From Zingiber officinale (taxonomy: Eukaryota; Streptophyta; Magnoliopsida; Zingiberales; Zingiberaceae), in contig NC_055987.1 in the NCBI RefSeq assembly GCF_018446385.1, positions 3,904,205-3,968,204 of the forward strand: a DNA stretch of 64,000 bases. The letters are read 5' to 3'. This document shows, piece after piece, positions 1 through 11,355 of the stretch (its first letter is position 1; each line of letters starts with the position of its first letter). Under the pieces are notes generated by a model. The model saw nothing but the letters and a program-made list of their open reading frames with translations. It was not told the origin of the DNA and ran no database searches. A program made the translations under genes and the position numbers.

Positions 1-3000
1 AGTTTATACCAGTTTGGTGTCACATTTAGTTGCTGCATGGTTGCTGAAAAGATGCTGATTACAACCCATTCCTGACTTCAAATCTTCTGTTGATAGTAAA
101 AACAGTGTAGAGATTAAATCTTCTGGAAGTTCCTGTTGAATCATATCTGTTGAGTATCTATTTGGTTCGAACTTGTATATGAATTTTCTATCCAAAGAGA
201 ATTAAATCCATTAGGTTTGTATATGTGAGTGTTTGGCTGGTTCAAGAACAATAATTTTGAAGTAGAGAGAGTTGTTGGCATATTAGGCCTGTTATTGTGC
301 ATATGAGGACCATATTAGCCCTGATATCAGGTCAAAGACAGAGCTCTGAAAATTGAAACTATGAAGATGGAGATGAGTGTAGATGTTTGAAATTGAGTGT
401 CAAGATGTACCCAAATGCGGGAGAGGCACCAGGAATCCATGTGAAACTTAAGTGAATCTAAATTCTATGTACAACAGAATTGAATTTATGGAGAGGCTGA
501 TAGGGATACTACAGTGAAGATTTAAGGCTTGCTGGACCTTGTTGAATTCTGGACATTGCCATTGTACATTAATGGAATGCTAGTGAAGATTTGAGGCTTG
601 CAGAATTTCGGATACATGGCTCAATCTGGACAATGCTACTGTACAATAATTGTAGAAGTTACAGAAATCTGAATCTGCAATTAAGGGTTGCCTGGTCAAG
701 AACTAAATTTGATGAAGAAAAGTTAAGAATGGAGTTCAATATCAGTAATTGAAAGGAAGCTGCTCAAATCTGAACATGGTTACTATGCAGTAATGGCAGG
801 CTAATGAAGACCACTGAATTTCAGAAATATCATTGAATTTGAACCTGTTATGTGTATCAATGCTGTGAGCTGTAATTTCAGAGGTTATTTGATCATTTGA
901 ATTGCTAATGTCATATGTCATTAAGAGATTATGGAATGCTAATGAGATTACTGTTAGTCTACTTGAAGAACAGATATACAGTGAAGTTTCTGCATTTTTT
1001 TAGTGACAAATGTTATCTTAATTCTTTCCTTGCCATTCTGGATTTCTTGAACAGCATTATTAAGAATCAATTAGTTTGTTTTGGATTTTAAATTCCAGAA
1101 ATACATCATTCTTTTCTCATCAGACTCTGCAAGCTTTTATTGATTGATTGCTTGGAGAGAATTTATAGGGATCAAATGTACAAGCTTGATCAGAAACAGC
1201 TTATTCAGGATTGAAGCTGATTCCAGAATCTCGAATTCCAATTTTTTTTATTGTTGCAATATGCAACTTATTTTGGTTTCCAATTCTGAAAATAGTGGTT
1301 TGAATTTAAATGCCGATCCTCAAGGTTGTCTCTAACCAACAGCCAATCTGAATTCACTCTTCCATCACCTTAGTGACAAATGATGTTTTCTTCCCAGCTA
1401 AATTCTGATAACAAGCCCAGGACCATGTTAGGCCTGATATGCTAAATATCAGGCCCATTAGCAAAAATGCTGGGAACAAAACTGGGAACAAGTTTTAGTG
1501 TTGCAATTGAGAACAAAGGGTAAAAATTCAAAGAAAGGGGAGTTAAAGGCTTTGAATAGAAGTAGTTTCATGAGTTGTAAGTTGAAAGAGACGATTGGGA
1601 AGGATTTGACAGTAAGTTTAAAGCTGGAACAGTGAAGATGAAGAGATATAGTATTGGTTTAATTTGAATGTACAGGTTTCATGCCAAGCTGTTATATTGA
1701 TCTTTCTGAGATGAAACTAATTGAATTCAAGCTGTTATTGATTAAGTGCTAAATGAGATGTTCTTTAGAAATTAAATGTAAAGCTTGATTAGAAATCAGT
1801 AAGATCTGATTTCAGAGTTTGAATTAATGTTCAGGAAATTCAAAATGTTAGTTTCTGTGAGTTTCAAATATGAGATGGAGTCCTTGATCTTTATTTCCAA
1901 AAATTCCAGCTGAATAAATGGAGGAGCGTATAAAGGCTTGATTCTAAAAATTTTGGGAAGAAAAACCTAATCATTAAAGTCTGAAACTAAAACAGAATGC
2001 ACATTGCTGAAATTGCAAAATGCTGAAAAAGGAGTTGTGATGAACTGTGTAGGCTGCTGTGATGGAATGTAAGTTGTTTGATTTCTGAATAATGTAAATT
2101 GTGATCATTTTCCAGCTAATCAAGAGAGGGAAGTCAATTGTAAATGAAGAAAAGTAAATGGAAGATCAGGAGTTCAAGCTGAAATATGTTAAAGCTGTAA
2201 ATATGCAGTTTGCTGAAATCTGGAAATTCATGGGCAGAAATTAAAAAAAAAAAAAAAGCCAAATACTGCCCTTGCATTGAATCTGACTCCTTCAATGGAT
2301 ACAAGTGTTGAGTGAATGAAATGTGATGAGTGCTTTTGAATGGAAGTATTATAGTTACAAATCAGAATGCAAAGAAGAAGACAAATTTGAAAGTGAATTT
2401 TGTGCTGAATTTTGCAGAATTGTAGAAAGCAGCATAATGATCTTTTCGATTGGAAGGAATTAAAGGGAAAACTAACTATGATTGGATGATAAAGAAGATA
2501 GTCTTTTGAAGGTTAAAGTTCAATGTTTGGCCGGAAATTCAAAGAACATTAGAAAAGAAAGAAATTCCAGAATTTCTACTAATGAAGCATTTCTGTGACA
2601 TTTTGGAATAGGAGTTATGACAAACTAAAGTTTCTAAAACCTGGAAATCTTAGGAGAATGAATTGATAAGGATCTTAAGAAGCTAGATGAAAAGGAATTG
2701 AAATTTTTAGTGGCTAAATGATGACTAGTTGACACAAAGTCAGGAAGCTATATAGAAAATTCAGAACCTGCACCTTACTGTGGTGATTGATGTTTAGAGA
2801 CATCGGTTCACTCAAAAATTGAAATCTTGCTATTGTTATAGTATTGTTAAATGCTGACCCAGCTTTGTCAGAGTTTACAAGATTTTTAGACTGTGAATTG
2901 GATAGGAATCAGAAACACAAAGCTGGAAACTGAAAAACCCAATTCTGCAGTTTGTTTTTGGTTACTGAATTTTTGGGTTCTTGATGCGTTTGTTTGCCCA

Positions 3001-4050
3001 GGATGGAAAAAACTTAAGTGTGGGGGAGGTTTGCATATTTTGAAGATTTTTTAGAATGAAGGATGAAAGAATTGAGTGTTGTTGCTGGAAATGCAGTAAT
3101 TGGAGCTAGAATTGTTCACTGATCAGGAAATCTATTTGGTATAAAACTGTTTGATTTATAAAGTAAACCAAAGGAGATCATTTTCCAGCTAACAAAAGAT
3201 TAGTGATAAGGTTGTAGCTGTATGCATAATGACAGAAGCTGGAATCTCTACAAAACTGTGAGGTATACAGTTTTTGAAATGTTAGTGGCTGTACCAATTT
3301 GAGCTTTCTGATCAGGAAACAATGGAATTCAAGCATGCATTAATTGGATGCTACATGAGATAATCTAGAGGAAGAAAAGATCAAGGCTTGATTAAAGAAA
3401 GGAAAGTTGAAAATATGAAATTATCAAGTTGCTAAAATCAAAATGAAGCTGCTGAATTCTGGTCATTGATCAAAATTCTGTGTCAATCTGTAGAACTGAA
3501 TTTATGAGCTGAAATAAATTGAATTCAAGCTAATTGTGATTGAGTGATTAAATGCAATAGTTTATAGAGATTTAACAGTAGATTTTGATTGAAATGCAGT
3601 AAGATTAAAGTTGAACCAGTTTGATTGGATTCAAATTCTGTTTGGTTTAAATTCTGTGAAGAAATCAAAAGTTTTATGGATTCAAATCAAAACAGAATGG
3701 GATCATTGTCAACTTATCAAGAAAGAATACTAATTGTAGATGAAGAAAGGTATCTAAAGGTCCAAGTGTAGAAGTTGAAAACTGTTGAAACAGAAGCAAA
3801 GGAAATTAGAACAGAACTGAAATTTGTTCAGTATGTAGGAACTGTAGCAACCTGTTCAAATTGCTTCTAATCCAAAATGAATTGGGAGCAAGTTTCATCC
3901 AATGGAGTGCAAAATGAAACTTCTACACAGATCCAACTCTTCAAATTTTAAATCCAAACACTTTACCATTCAAAATTCTGAAATATCAAATGCAAAAATC
4001 AGCTTCACTTCTTTGAGATTTTGGGATTTATTAAACTATTATGAACTGAG
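1..4050. other. AT-rich non-coding stretch, probably LTR-element debris
   Basis: No convincing reading frame longer than about 65 codons is present on either strand. The sequence repeats loosely related phrases such as TTGAATTCAAGCTG and CTGAATTTTGCAG in many variants. At 3015-3030 it contains TAAGTGTGGGGGAGGT, a purine-rich motif commonly found near the 3' end of plant Athila/Tat-type Ty3/Gypsy elements. I infer the 3' non-coding part of such an element. No LTR pair or target duplication was found, so the family is tentative. Confidence 0.35.
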
Positions 4051-4378
4051 GGGCTGCTTGTTTAGAGGGTTTGATAAATGGGGAATGAGAAAGGAATGAA
4101 ATATAGGTGCTTGGTTTGAGGGTTTCATTTTTTCACAAGGGTTTCATTCCTTATTTGTTAGCAATCATTCATTCCCCACTAAAACCAGTGGTTTGAAACT
4201 CATTCCTTGAAAAAGCCTCCCATTACTAGTAGGTCGGGTGGATCGAGAGGCAAGAAGACCTGGTAGGTTGAGGATCAGACGTGGGAAGCCTTTGAGGGAG
4301 GGGGGATTGTTGGGTTGCAAGGTTGCAAACAAAGTCCACATTGAAAATAAAACCATGAGAGCTTAGACCCAAAGTGGA
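4051..4378. other. Possible MITE-like end
   Basis: The stretch begins GGGGCTGCTTGTTTAGAGGG and has repeated GGAATGA/TCATTCC words, the style of PIF/Harbinger or hAT MITE ends. A matching opposite terminus could not be placed confidently. The only candidate is the region near 6370-6425, whose similarity is weak. Confidence 0.25.
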
Positions 4379-6150
4379 TAATATCATATCATCGTGGAGA
4401 TATCTAAATTTCTTTTGGTCCTAACACTAAAGAGCTCTGAATGATGTGAAAATAGTTTCTATGTGTTTCTCTAATTCTCCTAATTATATCCATGTCTTCA
4501 AACATCAATTTGACCCAATATATTGAGATCAATAATTTTTTTAAACACAAATTTGATTTTCCGGACACATTCATGTTCAAAGAATTACTAATCTCAATAT
4601 ATTGTGTCAAATTGATGTTTGAATGCATGAATATAATTAAGAAAACTAGAGGAATACATAGGAACTGGTTTCATGTCATTCTGAACTTTTTAGGTCCTTA
4701 AACCGATTTCAGACAATTTTTTTTTGAAAAAATTTCCATTATGCAACGAATCCCTGAATTCGTCGTAGATTTGGTGATGAATTCATGGATTCATCACAGA
4801 ATGGGCATATTTTTTTAAAAAAGAAAATTATCCGAAATCGGTTGATGGACCTAGAGAACTCAGAATGACATAAAATCAGTTTTTTTTTGTGTTTGCCTAA
4901 TTCTCTTTCAATCATCAATTTGACATAATATATTGAGATTAGTGAATTTTGAACACGAATGTGTCTAAAAAAATCTAATTCGTGTTTAAAAATTTACTGA
5001 TCCCAATATATTTGGTTAGATTGATATTCGAAAGCATGGATATAATCAGAAAAATTAGGTGAACATATAGAAACTAGTTTCATATCATTTCGAGTTCTCT
5101 AGGTCCATCAACCGATTTCAGATAATTTTTTTTTTTTAAATGCCCATGGATTCGTCGCAGAATGGTCATTTTTTTTCAAAAAAAAAATGTCTGAAGCTGG
5201 TTGATAAACATATAAAGCTCACAATGATATGAAACTAATTTCTACATGTTTCTCTAGTTCTCTTTATTATATCTATACTTTCAAATATCAATTTGATCTA
5301 ATATATTAAGATGATTGATTTTTTAAATATGAATATGTCTGAAAAATTTAATTCGTGTTAAAAAATTCTTAATTCTCAATATATTAGGTTAAATTGATGT
5401 TTAAAAGTTTTGATATAATTAAGAGAATTAGACAAATATACAGGAACTGATTTTATATCTTCTGAGCTCTCTAAATCTATCAACCGATTTTAGAATCTTT
5501 TAATTTTTTTAAAAAAATGCCCATTCTGGCACGAATCCATGGATTCGTTGTAGAATGAGTATTTTTTTTTTAAAAAAAAAACCTAAATCGGTTGATTTAT
5601 TTAGAGAGATTGGAATGACATGAAACTAATTTTTATTTGTTCCTCTAGTCCTCTTGATTATATTCATGATTTTAAACATCAATTTAATCTAATAGAGTGA
5701 GATCAGTGATTTTTTTGAACATGAATATGTCTCAAAAATCTAATTCATCTTTTAAAATTCATCGATCTCAATATATTAAGTCAAATTAATATTTGAAAAC
5801 ATGAATATATTTTAGAGAATTAGACAAACACATATGAATTAATTTCATGTCATTGTGAGCTCTCTAGGCGACTAATTAATTTCATACAATTTTATTTTTT
5901 TATTATTTTTTTAAAAATATCCATTATGTGACAAATCCATGGATTTGTCGCCAAATATGCAATGAATTAAGAATTCGGTACAATGTTTGAAATGAATATC
6001 AATGAAAATATAATTTGTTGTCAATTTATGATGACTCTATTTTGTTGCTAATTAGTAATGATTTATTAATTTGGTGCTAAATTTATTGCACATTTGGGAT
6101 GAAAATTTTTCATCCAATTTTAATCCTTAAATCCAGATATTTTTGTAGTG
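4379..6150. mobile_element. Non-autonomous CACTA-like element with tandem palindromic units
   Basis: Four dyads centred near 4562, 4973, 5344 and 5737 (spacing about 370-410 bp) each read CATCAATTTGA...AATATATTGAGAT outward and its inverse inward. Between them lies a second set of dyads made of ATCAACCGATTTC...GAAATCGGTTGAT arms around CGAATCCATGGATTCG-like cores. At 6141-6150 the block ends TTTTGTAGTG, the inverse of the CACTACAAAA terminus of CACTA (En/Spm) transposons, followed by CAT as a possible 3-bp duplication. No transposase is present. The left CACTA terminus was not found, so the element may be incomplete at that end. Confidence 0.5.
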
Positions 6151-7010
6151 CATTAGAAATTAATCTTTATCATATTATAATATATTTGTCTCCCTCGTTA
6201 CCTCTCATAAATTTCTAAAAGTAAAATTTTTATACCATATTAATTGTGATAGTATTTCCTATTTAACGTTAAAGTAACAAGTCTATTCAAATTTAATTAA
6301 CATGATGAAAAAAAAAATGAATACGCTCGCTCATAGTGTCCTAGTCAATCACGTAAATGACATGATCAGTATTGAGATAGCAAAATGGAATGAAGAAATG
6401 AAAAAAGATTCGGTAACGAACCCTTAAATAAATGAATTTAATTATTGGGTTAACGCACCCATACAATTCATATTGGTGCAGGAAAATCAACGAAGTTACA
6501 AGCCCACATAAAGGCCCATGAAAAACGTTAATGGGTCAGGAGTCCAAATTCGTCAGCCTATTAAGCTTTGGTGTTCTAATTACAATCAAACTCAAGAATC
6601 GTTTAATTTTTTGATCTTTTATATATAATAAAGTGATATATTTATGGAAATTATGTATTAATTAATTAATTTTCAAATTTCATATAAAAAAAATTGGACT
6701 GAAATAAAAAGAGAATTCTTGATTAAAATATGGAAAAGTCAATTATTATTATTATTATTATTTACTTCTCATCCTAATCATATTTCCATTTTTGTTACTT
6801 CTTGTTTTACCGGTGCCAATTAAAAAATAAAACAAAATTAGAAAAAGTCAATTTGATTATTATTTTTTATTTCGAGGGAAAGGCGAAATCATTAACGATC
6901 CGTGTGACTCCTATTAACGCGTCCTCTGCCGTCCGTTTCCTGTTAATCAAGGGTGTAGATTTTACACTGCTCCGCCTCACGGTTGCGCCTTGCGCGCATC
7001 GCCCTATTGC
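6151..7010. other. Intergenic DNA and histone H4 upstream region
   Basis: The first 600 bp are AT-rich with no gene. The last 150 bp turn GC-richer ahead of the H4 TATA box. At 6897-6904 GATCCGTG differs by one base from the inverse of the plant histone octamer CGCGGATC, so it is a candidate histone promoter element. Confidence 0.4.
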
Positions 7011-7018
7011 TATATAAG
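7011..7018 (+). promoter_or_regulatory. TATA box of histone H4 gene
   Basis: TATATAAG lies about 200 bp before the H4 start codon in a GC-rich context. Transcription should begin about 30 bp downstream, giving a leader that includes the candidate intron at 7081-7183. Confidence 0.6.
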
Positions 7019-7080
7019 CCCGCTCGCACCCGACCAAGTCCATCGCTTCCTCCAAGTTTCGCAGATCTTGCAGCCTTCAG

Positions 7081-7183
7081 GTACGCACCGAATCCCCGAT
7101 TTCTCTTCCTCAATCGACGTTTTTCAGCTTTCGAGCTTCAAGATCTTTTTTGTTTGCTGTAAATTGACCTCGAATTTGGGCAG
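7081..7183 (+). other. Candidate 5' leader intron of histone H4
   Basis: The sequence CAG/GTACGC at the left and TTTGGGCAG/AAAT at the right gives a 103-bp GT-AG intron with a T-rich 3' half, entirely before the ATG. Leader introns are known in replication-independent plant histone genes. Without transcripts this remains inference. Confidence 0.4.
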
Positions 7184-7210
7184 AAATCAGTCGATCGAGA
7201 GCTCGATTAG

Positions 7211-7528
<318 letters not shown>

Positions 7529-8005
7529 TTAGACATGCCTATTTACTGGAAATAGTTCCAAAGTATAATGTCGTAGTTAGATTGTTCCTAGAATTGGTTT
7601 GTAATGTGTTTGGAATTTGATCGTGTTGTCTTGTATTACTAATCTGAGTTCTTAGATTTCCAGAATTAGTTTTAAATATAATTTAAGTGACTTTGTAATG
7701 TATTTTTAATCATCAAGAAAGTCCTTTTGTTTCTATGTTTTCAATTATCTGTTCATATTCGATCGATTGGTCGGTACACATTTATTCTCTACCTGAATTT
7801 AACATCAAAGCAAGAACTTCAAATATTTTCGATCGGATTGAGCCCTTCCTGGATTGCCATTTTGTTTGTATAAAAAAAAAAGAAAATGAAATTAAAAGGT
7901 AATCTTTTATAATTAACAATCCATGGAAATGCAATTAGCAATAAATTAAACCTGGCCAAACAATCTTCGTGTTTCATTGCCGGCGATGACGACGAGGGAG
8001 TGGGG
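7529..8005. other. Convergent 3' intergenic region
   Basis: This 480-bp gap between the H4 stop and the stop of the minus-strand gene at 8006 should hold both 3' UTRs. AT-rich stretches with AATAAA-like words occur on both strands (for example AATTAAA and TAAATTAAA). No coding signal or RNA gene is seen. Confidence 0.6.
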
Positions 8006-8569
8006 CTATTTTTCCGGCCAGACGCTGATCTTCTCCTTCTCAAACTTGATGAAGAGAGTGCCCGCCGCGGCGACGGTGTAGATCTGTATGAAGATAATCG
8101 CCGGTGAGTGGTAACGGAACAATCCCTGCCCTGACCCCAGCTCCACCAGCAGCAGTGCCGCCAGCCCCAGCCCGGCTAGCTTCCCGTGCAGGCGCTCGCT
8201 GTAGGGAGTAAATCCAGCCTCCACCGTCACTCCTCCGGCTGCCACCGGCTCCCGCAGAGGCACCGGGGGCAGCAGCACGCTGCCCTTCTTTGTGCCCCCG
8301 CCGCCGGGGGCTTTCCGAGATTCACGTTGCTCGGCCTTCTTCCCTGAGCCGCTGCGGTACTTGACTCGGATCTGGTTCAGCCGCGTCTCAAAGGATGGGT
8401 CGTCGTCGACGATGGGTGACTCCGCGGAGGCGTCGAGCTCGGCGGGGGCGTCTTCGTCGGCAGCGGCAAGTGGGGCGACCGAGATGAGGGGCTTTCTTCT
8501 GGTGACGACGGCAGCCGGCGGCGCGTTGAGAGTGGATGGGAACGGGCTGCAGATTTTGAGACCGGCCAT
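8006..8569 (-). CDS. Putative chloroplast membrane protein with LHC-like motif
   Basis: An uninterrupted 187-residue protein. The first 40 residues are rich in Ser, Ala, Pro and Arg and poor in acidic residues, like a chloroplast transit peptide. An acidic, then a basic Gly/Lys-rich, low-complexity middle follows (about 40-100). Near 125-175 are two hydrophobic segments: LAGLGLAALLLVELGSGQG and PAIIFIQIYTVAAAGTLF. The first is preceded by ERLHGKLAGLG, which resembles the ExxH/NGRxAxxG chlorophyll-binding helix of the light-harvesting-like (ELIP/SEP/OHP) proteins, with Lys in place of Arg. I infer a thylakoid or envelope protein; the relation to LHC-like proteins is tentative, and it could be an unrelated plastid membrane protein. 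Single exon; tail-to-tail with H4. Confidence 0.75.
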   Translation of the reverse strand: MAGLKICSPFPSTLNAPPAAVVTRRKPLISVAPLAAADEDAPAELDASAESPIVDDDPSFETRLNQIRVKYRSGSGKKAEQRESRKAPGGGGTKKGSVLLPPVPLREPVAAGGVTVEAGFTPYSERLHGKLAGLGLAALLLVELGSGQGLFRYHSPAIIFIQIYTVAAAGTLFIKFEKEKISVWPEK

Positions 8570-8682
8570 TAGGTCTGCTCCTCGCTATCGTTTTGGACTG
8601 GCGTTAGCTTGCCGTTCTTTGTGTGCTTATCGCAGTCCACGTAAGTAGATAAGTTTTTTGCTTCCTCACAAATTCGATAGTG

Positions 8683-8694
<12 letters not shown>

Positions 8695-8733
<39 letters not shown>
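8695..8733. repeat. (TA)n microsatellite
   Basis: About 19 uninterrupted TA repeats lie about 125 bp upstream of the start codon of the minus-strand plastid-protein gene, within its likely promoter region. Confidence 0.95.
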
Positions 8734-8740
<7 letters not shown>

Positions 8741-8868
8741 TTAAAAAATAAATAATTTAAAGATTCTGACAAATATTATTGCATATTTAAATAGAACAAT
8801 CCTCAACCCTGCTATACTGCGCTATTCAAACACTGTAAAATGACAACAACTTTGCCGGTCGGATCGCC

Positions 8869-11355
8869 CTACCTTCCCTCGGACTTGATCAACTGCGAGA
8901 AGACTTTGCTCATGGAAACGTCGGAAAGATCATTCAGCAGGGACGTTTCGGCTTCTCCCGCCGGCGGCGCGTTCTCGTAGGCGCTGAAGTTCTGAACCCG
9001 TGGCGAAAGTTCAGTTATCTGGTTGATGCTGTTGACCTCGGAGATGGTACCGGCGTCTGCGTCATGAAGCTGAAGAGCGTACTCCAAGTTCCACAGGACG
9101 TCGCCCATCGACGGGCGCTCCACGCCGGAATCCGCCAGGCATTTCTCGATGGTTTCCCCAAATTTCTTCAAGGATTCAGGCCTGATCGACCCGGCGATGC
9201 GAGAATCGACGATGCGCTCCAGCTCTCCCCTCCTCTGCCACTTCATTCCCATTTCCGCCAAGTTCACCATCTCCCTCGGTAGGGTCGGATCGATGACCGG
9301 CCTCGCACACAGCACTTCGAGCAGAACCACCCCGAACGAGTACACGTCCGATTTCTCGGTCAGCTGCTGCCTCCGGAAGTACTCGGGGTCGAGGTAGCCG
9401 AAGCTCCCTTTGACGGCGGTGCTGACGTGAGTCTGATCCAGCTCCGGCCCAGTCTTCGATAGCCCGAAGTCAGCCACCTTCGCCAAGAGATTCTCGTCGA
9501 GTAAAATGTTTGCGGACTTGACGTCGCGGTGGATGATCGCTTTGGCTTGCCCTGTATGGAGATAGTGCAATCCTCTAGCTGATCCAATGCAGATTTCCAG
9601 CCTCTGCTGCCAACTCAGAGCAGGCATGTCCGAACCATAAAGATGGCTCTTGAGGCTGCCCTTCTCCATGTATTCATAAACGAGAATCATCTCGTTCTTC
9701 TCGTCGCAGTATCCGATCAGAGAAACGAGATGGCGATGGCGCAAGCGCGACAGCAGTTCAATCTCGGTGTGGAACTCATTGATGCCCTGTTGAGACTTGG
9801 GGTTTCCCCTTTTCACTGCAACTTTCGTGTCGTCTCTCAGCGCGCCTTTGTAGACCTTCCCGAAGCCTCCGACGCCGATCACCCGATTCTCGTCGAAGTT
9901 GTTGGTCGCCTCTTGCAGGATGGCGAAAGACAGACGATAGCCAAAGTTTCCATTCAGTGTAACTGCAGTTCCATTAGAAGTCTGGCTCCCTGCGCTGTGA
10001 GAGGTGAAGCCATTGATGGAGAAAGGCACCCAAGACTTGGAATACTGTTCCTTAAGCTTCCTCTTTCGAAGGACTACGCAGAGAGCAACAGCAACGATGG
10101 CCACCACAACGGCTCCAAGTACTGGAGCCAATATGATGGCAAGGTTTTTCTTCGAACCAGGCGGTGTGACCGGAGACCCGCCGCCGGACCCGATCCTCAT
10201 GATCTCGAGCCCATTGAGTATGCCATCAGGCAAAACACCGTTAATGTCTGAAGGACCAATGCTGATGTTGAGTTGAGTACCTGATGCATCACTTGCCTCC
10301 AAAACATAATCCCTATAGACAGGGGTTGCTAACTGCCTGTCTGTATAGCTAGAAAGATCAAGATTGGGAGCTACGAGCCAGGAATTAATGTAAACATTGA
10401 ACAAGAGGTCTCCAGCTGCATCACTGACTATGTCACAGAAATGAAACCTAATCAAGTAGGATGAATTTGCATCCACCGGGAACCGCCATGACATATTGAA
10501 TCTAGCATTTGAAGTATTGGAGGCAAGCAATCTCGCTGCCGTTGCATACACTGTGTCTGGAGCAGTCTCCTGAGTTGCTCCTCCTCCATTATAATTGATT
10601 CTTCCTGAGAAGATAAATGGCGCAGAAAGCGAATTGTTAAACGGCGGCGACTTCTGATCAGTGTCCCAAGTTCGCCACAGAGTATCATTGTTGGGGAAAA
10701 TCTGAGGGCCGCCCATGTTGACTCTGTAAATCTTCTCCAACAACTGATCTGACAGACCCTGGTAGCTGCGGGGAGGATCGACGACGGTAGCAGTATCTGC
10801 GATTAAGGTTTCCGGAACAGATACGACTTCTATGGCGTTCACAAAGGCAAGGGAATTGTTTCCCGTCGGCGCAAATGTAAGGGCAAGAGTATTGCTATTT
10901 ATGTTCACCAAGAACTCCTCGACGGCTGCAGAGTTCGCCTGAGGCTGGAAATGGTCGAGGAGGACGACATCTTGGGTCGACACAGTGAAGGTTGAGGAAG
11001 TGAGATCGAAGCTTCCGTAAACGGAGGGGAAGAAGTAGAGGCGAACGAAGTGTCTGCCATGGGCAGTGATTTGGAAGGAGTAGGAGGAGGGCACAGTGAA
11101 CACCCGGGCATTTTGATACAGGGCAGCGCCGTAGGTGGAAGGGGGCACCGAGCCCGAGGTGTTGGCTAGGTTGTTCGAGGAGGGAGTCAAAGTCGAAGAG
11201 AAGGAAACATCGGAGACGAAAATTCGATCGTAGATGGTTGTATCGGTCAAGGAACCACAATCAATCAGGTAATTGTCTGCAGGAGTAAAAGCACAATGGA
11301 TGCATCTGATTGAAACAAGCATAAAGATGATGCAGCTCACTCCAGTGCCTTTCAT
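8869..11355 (-). CDS. HERK1: HERK1-like receptor kinase (CrRLK1L family)
   Basis: A plasma-membrane receptor-like kinase of the Catharanthus RLK1-like family, which includes FERONIA, THESEUS1 and HERK1; these monitor cell-wall state and growth, some with RALF peptides. Single exon of 828 residues, the usual family length. Residues 1-22 are a signal peptide. Two malectin-like domains span about 25-390, opening FTPADNYLIDCGS. The transmembrane segment is about 404-430. The kinase (about 490-765) has the glycine loop GVGGFG at 494-499, Lys515, HRD at 609-611 and DFG at 629-631, so it should be active and of the RD type. The C-terminal tail SMSKVFSQLIKSEGR closely matches Arabidopsis HERK1, which is why I place it with HERK1 rather than THE1 or FER. 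In EMGMKW the family usually has Trp for the first Met. The symbol denotes the closest relative, not proven orthology. Confidence 0.93.
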   Translation of the reverse strand: MKGTGVSCIIFMLVSIRCIHCAFTPADNYLIDCGSLTDTTIYDRIFVSDVSFSSTLTPSSNNLANTSGSVPPSTYGAALYQNARVFTVPSSYSFQITAHGRHFVRLYFFPSVYGSFDLTSSTFTVSTQDVVLLDHFQPQANSAAVEEFLVNINSNTLALTFAPTGNNSLAFVNAIEVVSVPETLIADTATVVDPPRSYQGLSDQLLEKIYRVNMGGPQIFPNNDTLWRTWDTDQKSPPFNNSLSAPFIFSGRINYNGGGATQETAPDTVYATAARLLASNTSNARFNMSWRFPVDANSSYLIRFHFCDIVSDAAGDLLFNVYINSWLVAPNLDLSSYTDRQLATPVYRDYVLEASDASGTQLNISIGPSDINGVLPDGILNGLEIMRIGSGGGSPVTPPGSKKNLAIILAPVLGAVVVAIVAVALCVVLRKRKLKEQYSKSWVPFSINGFTSHSAGSQTSNGTAVTLNGNFGYRLSFAILQEATNNFDENRVIGVGGFGKVYKGALRDDTKVAVKRGNPKSQQGINEFHTEIELLSRLRHRHLVSLIGYCDEKNEMILVYEYMEKGSLKSHLYGSDMPALSWQQRLEICIGSARGLHYLHTGQAKAIIHRDVKSANILLDENLLAKVADFGLSKTGPELDQTHVSTAVKGSFGYLDPEYFRRQQLTEKSDVYSFGVVLLEVLCARPVIDPTLPREMVNLAEMGMKWQRRGELERIVDSRIAGSIRPESLKKFGETIEKCLADSGVERPSMGDVLWNLEYALQLHDADAGTISEVNSINQITELSPRVQNFSAYENAPPAGEAETSLLNDLSDVSMSKVFSQLIKSEGR

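Noticed and set aside
4404-4701. Two similar 70-residue frames on opposite strands
   Set aside because: They mirror each other because the DNA is palindromic; there is no independent evidence for a gene.
6370-6425. Right terminus of a transposon starting near 4051
   Set aside because: The inverted similarity is too weak and no matching target duplication was found.
8292-8648. Plus-strand frame opposite the plastid-protein gene
   Set aside because: Shadow frame in GC-rich coding DNA; the minus strand has the transit-peptide and membrane features.
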